From Fragilaria crotonensis (Eukaryota > Bacillariophyta > Fragilariophyceae > Fragilariales > Fragilariaceae): a DNA stretch of 64,000 bases. The notes beneath the pieces were generated by a model that saw only the letters and a list, made by a program, of their open reading frames with translations, had not been told where the DNA came from and did no database searches. The stretch is taken from positions 62,001 to 126,000 of the forward strand of contig JAKSYS010000026.1 of assembly GCA_022925895.1 (NCBI GenBank), given 5' to 3'. This document shows, piece after piece, positions 56,022 through 64,000 of this stretch. Made by a program: the position numbers and the translations under genes. Numbering within the stretch: the stretch's first letter is position 1; every line of letters starts with the position of its first letter.

Positions 56022-57219
56022 CTACAACAACTCAACATCATCCTCGTCATCGTTCTCCCCCTCCTCTTCCTCGTCCATGGGTTCCTTTTTAATCGCCATT
56101 GCCAAATCCTTGGAACTGGTGACCTCGTTTGTAAACGTTGCTGGATCAGGCAAGAACGACAAGTACTTCTTTGCCAATTTTGCATACTCCTCATCACCAA
56201 TGATTGGGCGCATCCTGTCCAGGAAATTCAGCGCCTCCTTCAACTCTTGCATCTGTCCCATGCGTATGGTCAGATTCGAAGTCATCACATTTGCGGCAAA
56301 CAAAGAAGTCTTCCTCTTCTTCTTATGTTCTTTCTCCTCTTCAGCATCGACATCAATCACCAGCACCTCATTTGCTGGAACTCCTAGCTTTTTCGTGCCC
56401 GACATTTTCTTCATTTCCATACAAGTACCGTGGGACTTGTATTGCTTATGGCGTTTCAATACGGCCCGACAAACTGGAGCATTCGAGGGATCTTCAGCAA
56501 CGTCGTTGGTGATCGGCGCCAGCTGCAAATCACGACGATACACTTTAACTGCCAGACCAAAGTACCATGGCTTCTCTTTATACTCCCAGAACATAGGAGG
56601 AGTCTCCTGATCCGCCTCTTCCTGTGTCATTCTGTCCTTCACCCTGGTGGTCAACTCCTTTCGGTACATATTGGTAAAGGCAGCATTGACTGACTCATGA
56701 AAACCTCTTCCTGACTTCATTTCATTGAAGTTCGTTGGGAATAATGGAATAATCGTACTCCTCATTGCGCTCCTCGAATCCAAATAGTACCTGTACAATG
56801 CATACCCAGTCATTGGCTTTTCCTTATCCCTAAATGATTGGCGAAAAAAAAGAATTGCGTTCGAATTGAATTGAGATTTGTCAAGATCAGCAATCGCATT
56901 GTTGTAGGCTTGAAGAGTCGCCGCTTCCCTGCCCGTCTTTGTTGTTGGGGCCAATTTGCATGTCGTTGACCCTGCATAGAACACAAGGGTTGCTTGCTTT
57001 GCATGCCACCCAATGTTCCGGCATGATGTGACCGCCCACATAATGGCACATTTTCTCACTCAGCGTATACTCGCCATCAACTGATTCGAGCATTTCATAG
57101 TTGTCCAAAAATTCTTCTCCAGAAGGATCAGAATCCTCGACAGATGGAATACGAAGGGTGTTGCCATCACCAGTCCTCTCCTCGTCATCCTCAGCGTCAG
57201 ATTCAACAGCAGACGACAT
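56022..57219 (-). CDS. Second protein of the Harbinger-like transposon
   Basis: Two minus-strand frames overlap. 57219-56887 starts MSSAVESDAEDDEERTGD and holds a Cys/His cluster (MCHYVGGHIMPEHWVACKAS, NPCVLCRVND). The main frame, usable from about 56930 down to 56022, has TLQAYNNAIADLDKSQFNSN, FWEYKEKPWYFGLAVKVYRR, a basic patch KEHKKKRK, and a Glu/Asp-rich end. They should form one protein of about 390 residues with one frame offset at about 56900-56950. In PIF/Harbinger the partner protein helps nuclear import and DNA binding; whether this one has a Myb-like fold cannot be told. The Cys/His cluster may bind zinc. Confidence 0.55.
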
Positions 57220-57734
57220 TTGATGAACTGTTGGTTGGATTGAAAATAGTGGTCGCCTCAGACGAATCTATTCTTGCTGGTGCGCCATTCTTTCTGCATA
57301 CCAGCCAACAGTCGTAGAATCAACACGGGCGCGCGCCGTAAATTCACTTCAAGATCCCGAGTGTGCTACGTACGTTCACCTGCTTCGTTTTGTCGTCGTC
57401 GTTCTTTGTTGTGATCTATTGTCGTATTGTTCTTCTCTCAATCGCCCCCTCCAACAAGAACTCGGCTCATCTTCACTCTATGTATACGAACGAATTACTA
57501 CCATTCATATGGTACTGTATGACGAACAGTGCCGATAAACTACTAGCATCTATTGCCACTGTTCAAAATTACAGTAGAAACCAGTGTGTTCGCACCTGCG
57601 TTTGTTGGACACACTTAATATTTTTGGTTAAGATGAATGGACACACTCGACCCGCGAGCCGGCCGAAAATGCAGGAAAAATTCAAACCGATCGAATGTGT
57701 CGGACTCAGTGTGTCAGGTTAAGGAACGGTCTGA

Positions 57735-58233
57735 GAAGCTCGTGCAGAAGATGTGAAATAAAATGATTCATGATATTGACACACGACACGTGACCGATTG
57801 ACAGCGCACGACATGGCGAATTCGTCAATCATCCTTTCATCACGCTGGCAGCTTCTTTTGATGGGAGACGGGGTAGAGTGTCACTGTACTGCAAACTGTT
57901 ACTCGTGTTGCACCCACAATACTGTTACCAGTAGTACTGGTACAATACTGTACATCAATTTCATCGAACAGCACACACACACCCAACTCCACTCCCACCA
58001 TCCATCCAACAATGTCAAATGTCAAGAGAGAACAAATGAACAGATTGCAGATTGCAGACTGCATCGTGGACACGATTGATGGATTGTCTACGTAGCACGA
58101 TCTACCAACAAATTTAAAACAGGAAGCAACAGCTGCTGAAATTGGATCGATCGCCATCCTTTGCACTGCATAAATATGAATACATTCGACAAACAACACA
58201 AAATTAGTCATTTTCACAATAACATTACGCAGC
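57735..58233. other. Promoter region of the PhyH-like gene, no gene
   Basis: About 500 bp between the transposon and the PhyH-like start codon, with no coding signal. Confidence 0.5.
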
Positions 58234-59379
58234 ATGGAGGATAATGACAACGAGAACTGCACCAGCTGCAGCAGTGAAGAACAAGGAGATCATTTCCTTA
58301 CGGCCGAGGATGGTCTTTCCAGCGATGTGTTTGCTTTGCTCCAGCAATTTCAAATCATGCAAAACTATCACGATTATGACGATGAACCTCATTTCGCAAA
58401 CAAAGATGAGCGTGAAGATGAGATGATGACAATATCTGACCCAATAAAAAACAACAACGTTGACGACGACAACATTGATGATTCCTCTGTCATTGCGTCT
58501 ACAATGCGTCGTTTGCAACGTCAACAGGGAGAATTGGCCGCTCAACACGAACGCATTGTGGCAGATCGCCATCTTTTGGATCTCGCCGTATCATCAGTAT
58601 CGACCCATTGTCTCGCTCAAGCTTTACAACAGGAAGGAGTCGTTCGCATTAATGGAGTCTTGAAAGATACGATGTGCGATGAATGTCTCGAACTCATCAA
58701 CATGCGTCTGGCGGGATCCGATACAACGGAGACAACAGCAATGGACCACGTGGAGACTGAAAACGAGGAAGAAACGTTTAATTTGGAGGGATTCGGAAAT
58801 GTTTTCTCCAGGAAAAACCGATATGATATGTTTCTTCGAAACGAGGGCGTCTTTGAACTCGCTCTGGCTTCCATGCTACACGACGGCTCCATTCTAGGTG
58901 ACTTATTTACATCTCTCCTGGAAGGACTCACGGGCAATTTTCATGAGTTCTCGAGCCTCATTAGTGACCCAACATCCGCCAGTCAATCCATACACCCCGA
59001 CAGCAGCTACACAGAACATGCTCCGATCTGGACGGTCTTCGTGGCACTCCAAGATATTCAAAATGACATGGGCCCCACCATATTTCTACCCCGGACTAAT
59101 ACTCTGGCTTGCCACGACGTGCTTGGAAAGTCGCCGTTCGAAAAGGAACAGTTATTGGCAACGTGTCAATACCGCCGAAGTTCCTTACGGAAAGGAGATT
59201 GTGCGATTATGGATTCCCGATTGTTCCATTTTGGCGGCGCCAATGAATCACAAACTCGACGCGTGCTCTTGTATTTTACTATTCAGAATCCCAAACATGT
59301 CGGTGCATACCCGCCCGGTGGCAGTCTCTTTCCAGAATTGGTTATGAAGACACAAGATTATGCAGCCATTCGAACCTGA
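58234..59379 (+). CDS. Phytanoyl-CoA dioxygenase (PhyH)-like 2-oxoglutarate/Fe(II) oxygenase
   Basis: The 381-residue single-exon protein has an acidic N-terminal region of about 90 residues (NNNVDDDNIDDSS), then a double-stranded beta-helix domain. The iron-binding triad is likely the HxD of SQSIHPDSSY (about residues 250-255) and the His in DSRLFHFGGANES (about 332). The 2-oxoglutarate-binding Arg lies in RRVLLYFTIQNP. DMGPTIFLPRTN between them matches the family's GP(T/L)x(F/V)xPG(S/T)H-like strand. Related enzymes hydroxylate small molecules or lipids; the substrate here is unknown. No signal peptide is seen, and the C-terminus AAIRT is not a clear peroxisomal signal. Confidence 0.82.
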   Translation: MEDNDNENCTSCSSEEQGDHFLTAEDGLSSDVFALLQQFQIMQNYHDYDDEPHFANKDEREDEMMTISDPIKNNNVDDDNIDDSSVIASTMRRLQRQQGELAAQHERIVADRHLLDLAVSSVSTHCLAQALQQEGVVRINGVLKDTMCDECLELINMRLAGSDTTETTAMDHVETENEEETFNLEGFGNVFSRKNRYDMFLRNEGVFELALASMLHDGSILGDLFTSLLEGLTGNFHEFSSLISDPTSASQSIHPDSSYTEHAPIWTVFVALQDIQNDMGPTIFLPRTNTLACHDVLGKSPFEKEQLLATCQYRRSSLRKGDCAIMDSRLFHFGGANESQTRRVLLYFTIQNPKHVGAYPPGGSLFPELVMKTQDYAAIRT

Positions 59380-59745
59380 AATAGATACAGCGCGAGTCCG
59401 GTTTCGACTTGTCATTATCCATGTTGAGAAAATGTTTCGCTGCTGCAAAGCGCGCTGCAGCCAGTCGACAAATTTGCGAGATTACGTCTCATCCCATTCC
59501 TTCCTTTGACACTACTAGTTCTAAACTAGAAAAACTACTCAACTAGATCATGGTGGATTATCGCCTAGCATGGACTACGGTACCAGGTAAACACTACCAC
59601 ATGGCACTATTGTGTGCGACACGCTGAACACTGTATTATTGAGAATGTTTCTTCTGCAGGTATGGTGTATGGGATGTAAGTATGATACAGGGTACCATAG
59701 CAGACAACTCGGACACGCATTTGGGTGCTCGCATCGCTGACTCCA
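59380..59745. other. 3' flank of the PhyH-like gene, no gene
   Basis: About 370 bp with no coding signal, ending at the candidate non-autonomous element. Confidence 0.45.
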
Positions 59746-59747
59746 TA

Positions 59748-60861
59748 ACCCCGGACATGAAAAATCGTAGGACAAAAAAGAGGACAAATTTTGGCGACAC
59801 TCGCTAACTCCAGATTTCAAAAACCAACAAAATCGTAGTCGTACATCTTGTTCCTGACTTCATTACCTTTCCAAATCTATCCTACTCTAAGATATTGTCC
59901 TAAAAATGGTGGAGATACGTTGATCTGAAGATAGCCCTTTTTTTTGGTCGTCGCAAAACATTTTGTCCTAAATTGATCGCTCTTGAAAGGACAAATTATC
60001 CAAAAATTCTCCGTACAAAAATCAATCTTTGGATTTTTACGTGGTGAAATCCCGTGTTAAATCTCATCTTCACAGTGATCATGACAGCTATCTCTGAATT
60101 TACCGACAACACTACTTTCTATCACAACAAAAAGCTCTGTCATGCCCATCTTGTGGGTATTGTGATCACATTTTTGTGGTCTGGCATCTAATGGCTGCAC
60201 AATTGGCACTTTTGTCAACTTTTAGATTTTCACATGTTAAATTGCCGTGTTAAATATCATCTTCACAATGATCATGTCCCCTGTCCCCAAAAACACCGAC
60301 AAGAACCCTTTCAATCACATCAAAGGCTCTGTCTTGTCCACCTTTTGGGTCCTGCAATCACCTTCTTGCTGTCCAGCATCAAGTGACTGCACAATAGGCA
60401 CTTTGTCATTGTCGACGCCAAACGACGCCAAATCTTGACAATATCCGGGTTAATTTTTGATCGTCTCCGGGTGTGTTCGTAAAAAACAAGTCGTGTTTTG
60501 CTTTTTTGGGTCTTGTTATCGCTAAAACTTGCCGCCGAGACCATGTGGATTATGTAACTGGACGTAACGTTCGATCTCATGCTCTGACGTTAAATCTGAG
60601 TACGCAGAGCTGTAGACAACAACAATGGCAACGTACAGTAAGTCATACAGCCCAATCCGTGACATACAGCGAGTAAGCCAACCAGATTACGGGGTTGCTA
60701 TCGACATTAACACGGCACTCGCCGTGTTAAATTTCATTAACCCGTGATTTTAAGGTTACTTTTTGTCCTATTGCTAAATCCGCCAGAGGACAAAATGGGT
60801 TCGGCGATTCGGAAATAATTTTTGATTTTGTCCTACCCGGTAGGACAAAAATGTCTGGGGA
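59748..60861. mobile_element. Candidate non-autonomous DNA element with TA flanks
   Basis: The ends ACCCCGGACAT (59748) and ATGTCTGGGGA (to 60861) are inverse with two mismatches, and GTAGGACAAAA follows just inside both. TA lies on each side (59746-59747, 60862-60863), as for Tc1/mariner-type insertion, although TA alone is weak evidence. GGACAAA/TTTGTCC words recur. No protein is encoded. Confidence 0.4.
60053..60438. repeat. 193-bp tandem duplication inside the candidate element
   Basis: Two diverged units start CGTGTTAAAT(C/A)TCATCTTC at 60053 and 60246. They share AT..ACCGACAA, AAAGGCTCTGTC and GACTGCACAAT-like blocks, about 70% alike by eye. Confidence 0.65.
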
Positions 60862-60863
60862 TA

Positions 60864-61309
60864 ACCTGTCGTCGCATGCTGAACGCTGAACAGATGTTCG
60901 TCTCTATGTACAGTACGTGAAAATGCACATCTGAATATGTCGTACTTGCGAGAGGGGGTTCGCGCGCGACGTCAGGTGGTACTGCCACGAATCCAAGATC
61001 GCCACACCCTAAACTCAAGTGGCTGATGTACTAAAAGCCGGGTTGGCAGCTCGTTGCAATCAATACCAGTCATACGCAGAGGTGCATTTCGGGAATGACC
61101 CCGACTACGGCGAAGTAGGGCGATCCGTGTCTGTACATAGATGTCGTATTACTGAGAACTGAGAGTATCCGAAAGGAACTGTTCGCCATCGACGCATGGT
61201 TGCTTCGCCAGGTTGACACTTTTGAATCATTCTGGTGGTAGTTACACTGTAGTTACGCAGTCGTCAACATACACGAACACTCACAAATTGAAAGAAGGAG
61301 CATTTCATC
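60864..61309. other. Promoter region of the FAD monooxygenase gene, no gene
   Basis: About 445 bp with no coding signal. Confidence 0.5.
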
Positions 61310-62542
61310 ATGCATGTCATCATTGTGGGATGCAGCCTAGCTGGACTCTCTTGTGCCTTGGGCTTACTATCGAATGGACATGGCGATAGTATAACAATTG
61401 ATATCATCGAAAAGTGCGAAGATCTCCATGAGCGACGTGGGGCGACCTTTGGGTTAGCTCAAAACGGGCAGATCGCCCTGCAAGAAATGTGTCCACAAGT
61501 GTTGGAGGAGGTGCGAAAGATTGGAATTCTCATGGAATTCACTACGAGCTACATGGTGCCTTGGTGGGAAGTAAGAGATGCGCTCTTGAGGGCAGCTCAG
61601 CAAGACCACCGGATTGTGATCCATTTTGGAATGAAGATTCAAGATGTTGACGAGGATGATAATCATGTCCGGGTTTCATTTTCCAACTCGAATCGTATCC
61701 TTCGTGGATCTGTGTTGGTCGGAGCCGATGGGGTCCATTCCTACATTCGCACACATGTCCTTGGACTCCCGCCCCCTGTCTCAACCGGAGCGTTCGTGTG
61801 GAGGGGTAGTGTGGATGCCTCTGCTGTTCCATCGCTTAATTCCCTCTTGACCGAAATTCCTGACGCAAAACTGGTGGTGTTCGGATCCAAATTGCTCCTC
61901 TTTTACTTCAATTTTCACAAGACAAGGCCTGGTATCCTCGCATGGACAGTCAGCAGTATGGCTCCCGGAATCATCCCAGGAGAGACGACGCCATTGGACT
62001 TGATCGAAGAGTATCGCCAAGAAGAGTCCACGAACAACGCCGGCGACGAAACGTCACGTGAAAGCGATATTGAATCGGCCATTGCTGTTTTCAACGCAAG
62101 CCCATTGAGCGCCTTGACCACGTCATCTCAGTTGTCGGTAGTTGACCTTGAGCAGCAGACCCAATGGGGAGGGAAGGGTCGAATTACCTTGATTGGTGAT
62201 GCGGCTCATGCCATACGTCCCACTGATGGGCAAGGGGGGTCAATGGCGTTTGAAGACGCTGCTATTCTGTCTCGTCTGTTGAAGGAATGCGCCGCCGCTA
62301 CTGCTGCTGCACGTGATGAAGGCGCAACTTCGAGCACTGACGAGACTAGCGCCCATGACGCGGCAATTCTTGCATTACGCGAATTCGAATCCAGACGATT
62401 GAATCGCGTCAAGTGTATATCCAAGGATCAGTCCAGACGAGCAGAAGCAAGGTACCGGAACGAAGATATGCCACCTTGGAGTGATATGTATCGAGAATGG
62501 GTGTTTGCAGGCCCAGATGCGTCGAATGAGCCACCCAGCTAG
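61310..62542 (+). CDS. FAD-dependent monooxygenase (salicylate hydroxylase / zeaxanthin epoxidase-like)
   Basis: The 410-residue flavoprotein belongs to the class A monooxygenases. The N-terminal FAD-binding motif is HVIIVGCSLAGLSCALGL, a variant of GxGxxG. RGATFGLAQNGQIAL resembles the G-I-x-L-x-x-N-G block. The DG motif is VLVGADGVHSYIR (about residue 137). The GD motif GRITLIGDAAHAIRPTDGQG, followed by GSMAFEDAAIL, closes the FAD site. An acidic loop (EESTNNAGDETSRESD) and an Ala-rich stretch are insertions. Such enzymes hydroxylate or epoxidise aromatic or isoprenoid substrates using NAD(P)H and oxygen; the substrate is unknown. There is no plastid targeting sequence, which argues against a carotenoid epoxidase. 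Single exon. Confidence 0.87.
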   Translation: MHVIIVGCSLAGLSCALGLLSNGHGDSITIDIIEKCEDLHERRGATFGLAQNGQIALQEMCPQVLEEVRKIGILMEFTTSYMVPWWEVRDALLRAAQQDHRIVIHFGMKIQDVDEDDNHVRVSFSNSNRILRGSVLVGADGVHSYIRTHVLGLPPPVSTGAFVWRGSVDASAVPSLNSLLTEIPDAKLVVFGSKLLLFYFNFHKTRPGILAWTVSSMAPGIIPGETTPLDLIEEYRQEESTNNAGDETSRESDIESAIAVFNASPLSALTTSSQLSVVDLEQQTQWGGKGRITLIGDAAHAIRPTDGQGGSMAFEDAAILSRLLKECAAATAAARDEGATSSTDETSAHDAAILALREFESRRLNRVKCISKDQSRRAEARYRNEDMPPWSDMYREWVFAGPDASNEPPS

Positions 62543-63833
62543 GTGAGCGATGTATTCAAGAGTGATATCGTTTGTGACACAATGACACTGTGACTATAAT
62601 ATACGCAAAAAGTGCACTATCGAACTTCAGAGCATCAAAGTTGAGAGAAAATGCGAATGCAGAGGTCCTGCTTATCGTGCCATGCCATGTTGTCATGTGG
62701 AATGCAGGGTGCTTAGACCAGATGGTTTAACGCTTGTGCCCGTGATGGCCTTCGCTCGGAATGCATTGAAACATTCATTATCCAACTAACAACATTGCAC
62801 CTAGCGCTAAATAATCGAGAAAGCTGCAGCGCTTACTGTAATTTCGCCGGCACTAGGGCGAGGACATTGAAAGTTATAAGTTGCTCTACCGGTAGTCTCT
62901 TGTTGACAGGACTACTTGTGATTTCCAATCCCCAACATAAAACATGTTCCTGCCGGACTTCAAGCCGACGGGACTGATGAAGTGGCAGCCCCTTCAGTGT
63001 CACACCAGCAATCATCAAGGACGAATGTGACGCAATCAACACGGCGTTTCATCAGATTATTGAAGTGGGAGATTTCTCAATATCGTGAATAACCCCCCAA
63101 CAGTTTCAGCATCACCAGACACGGCCATCGGCAGTCACACGTGCGACGTGCACTCAATTCTCAAACGGAGTATACTCATCAGTCCAGTTGCTACCTAAAC
63201 TGCGACGAGAAACTCGTGGCCCGATCCTTCCTGTTATTCCCTGCAGTCCAAAGGTATAATAGCTCTCACACATCCACAAATACCCTGCCTCTTGGTGTAC
63301 GAGGTACCTTCGAGCCGACTTGCTGGTGGGGTCTGTTTGTCATAATATACACATAGAATCTTCCTGTCCCATCAGCCTTCGCGGGTCCGAGTGTTCTGGA
63401 CGAGCATGGTGGCACGTAGGTGTCCAGATGGACGACGGACAGAAGAGGCGAGCCTGTAACAAGGCGGAGGCAACGCGTGCAGTGGGGCACACACACGAGA
63501 AATGAAATCAATTCTGCGAGCACGAGGAACTGGGTTCGTGTCCGGGAAGAACGAGGATAAGAACAAGGACACGAATAAAGACAACTGCAAGATGTCAATG
63601 ATACTCTGTACGGCTGAATGGCATGATGATTGATGAACAGAAGCATGGCAGTGACACCCAATAAAAAGCGAACTGGGATGCGAACGCATGTCACACGCGA
63701 ATACGAATGCCTCATTTTTACCACGATAAACCACCAAGGTACATGCTTACAAATAATTGACGCAACTAAACAGGAAGCAATAAGCGTCAGACCTCTTCAT
63801 TAGAAATGTATCTTGTATTGAGAATTCTCCCCG
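62543..63833. other. Intergenic, no gene
   Basis: About 1.3 kb. An antisense frame at 63266-63724 is Cys/Ser/Arg-rich without domain features. Nothing else was seen. Confidence 0.45.
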
Positions 63834-64000
63834 ATGTTAATCCTTTGGGTGCCTGCCTTATTATCTTTGACTGCTGCGGTGGAAGCAAAGATGGCACACT
63901 TCCTCTTTGTCGGTCAAAGTAACATGCTGGGATACTTTGACCCGACAAGGAATATGACTGCCCGTCGATTCGATCAAACGATGAATCGTCTCTTGTCAAC
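63834..64000 (+). CDS. Start of a secreted CE6/sialate-O-acetylesterase-like (SGNH) esterase gene, cut by window edge
   Basis: From ATG 63834 the frame is open to the edge (55 codons). MLILWVPALLSLTAAVEA is a good signal peptide. AHFLFVGQSNMLGY follows at once: GQSNM with the nucleophile Ser is the hallmark of carbohydrate esterase family 6 and sialate-O-acetylesterase-like SGNH hydrolases, which remove acetyl groups from sugars. The position of the motif right after the signal peptide fits the family. Everything beyond is outside the window. Confidence 0.65.
   Translation, partial: MLILWVPALLSLTAAVEAKMAHFLFVGQSNMLGYFDPTRNMTARRFDQTMNRLLS

Larger units (their letters stand above)
53989..57731. 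mobile_element. PIF/Harbinger-like DNA transposon with both ends and two genes
   Basis: The 3743-bp element begins GACCCTCTCTTAACCTGACAC and ends with the inverse GTGTCAGGTTAAGGAACGGTC. The inverted similarity extends about 42 bp with a few differences and includes ACACATTCGAT on both arms. The 3-bp repeat TGA flanks it (53986-53988 and 57732-57734), matching the 3-bp duplication typical of the superfamily. It encodes a transposase (plus strand) and a second protein (minus strand), converging with about 300 bp between their stops, the two-gene layout known for PIF/Harbinger. It looks complete in structure and fairly young; each gene has one apparent frame offset. Confidence 0.85.

Noticed and set aside
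63266-63724. 152-codon minus-strand frame with a hydrophobic start
   Set aside because: Cys/Arg/Ser-rich with no domain; a competing frame of similar length overlaps it.
1-64000. CRISPR arrays, bacterial operons, phage genes
   Set aside because: None seen; gene structure with spliceosomal introns is eukaryotic throughout.

Overview
The window looks like nuclear DNA of a diatom, most likely a pennate one. Genes lie on both strands, have zero or one short GT-AG intron each, and are separated by gaps of 0.3-2 kb rich in GTAC / TACCGGTA words. The mobile DNA also fits: a diatom-type Ty1/copia element, PIF/Harbinger-like and hAT-like DNA transposons, and MITEs. The assignment is inferred from these features; no species marker was seen.

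Left part (1-16 kb): a collagen-like gene runs off the left edge. It is followed by an old, decayed copia-like fossil (about 2.4-5.65 kb), a decayed DDE transposon (about 6.1-9.1 kb), a 322-bp hAT-like MITE with a perfect 8-bp target duplication, and a young copia-type LTR element (9876-15937) with almost identical LTRs.

Gene-dense core (16-40 kb): pyrroline-5-carboxylate reductase converges with the eIF2 gamma gene. Next come a p24/emp24 cargo receptor, an ABCB half-transporter with an in-frame TGA, a 92-residue mitochondrial membrane protein with one intron, a 938-residue LRR protein, a 609-bp inverted-repeat element with an 8-bp target duplication, a Nudix CoA-diphosphatase-like protein, and an OSCA/CSC1-type channel divergent from mitochondrial pyruvate carboxylase. 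These are housekeeping functions (proline synthesis, translation initiation, ER-Golgi traffic, anaplerosis); no single pathway links them.

Accessory stretch (40-49.5 kb): three paralogous small acidic proteins of unknown function share a C-terminal motif and a short upstream motif. Two of them sit in a segmental duplication of about 1.1 kb, separated by 6 kb holding two DNA-transposon remnants.

Right part (49.5-64 kb): a queuosine-salvage glycosylase (QNG1/DUF2419) with two single-base frame offsets, an APC/CAT-type amino acid permease, a 3.74-kb PIF/Harbinger-like transposon with both ends and all three DDE catalytic residues, a phytanoyl-CoA-dioxygenase-like protein, a candidate non-autonomous element with a 193-bp tandem repeat, an FAD-dependent monooxygenase, and the 5' end of a CE6/GQSNM-type esterase gene cut by the right edge.

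All calls come from reading the sequence and recalling family motifs; no search, alignment or transcript evidence was available.
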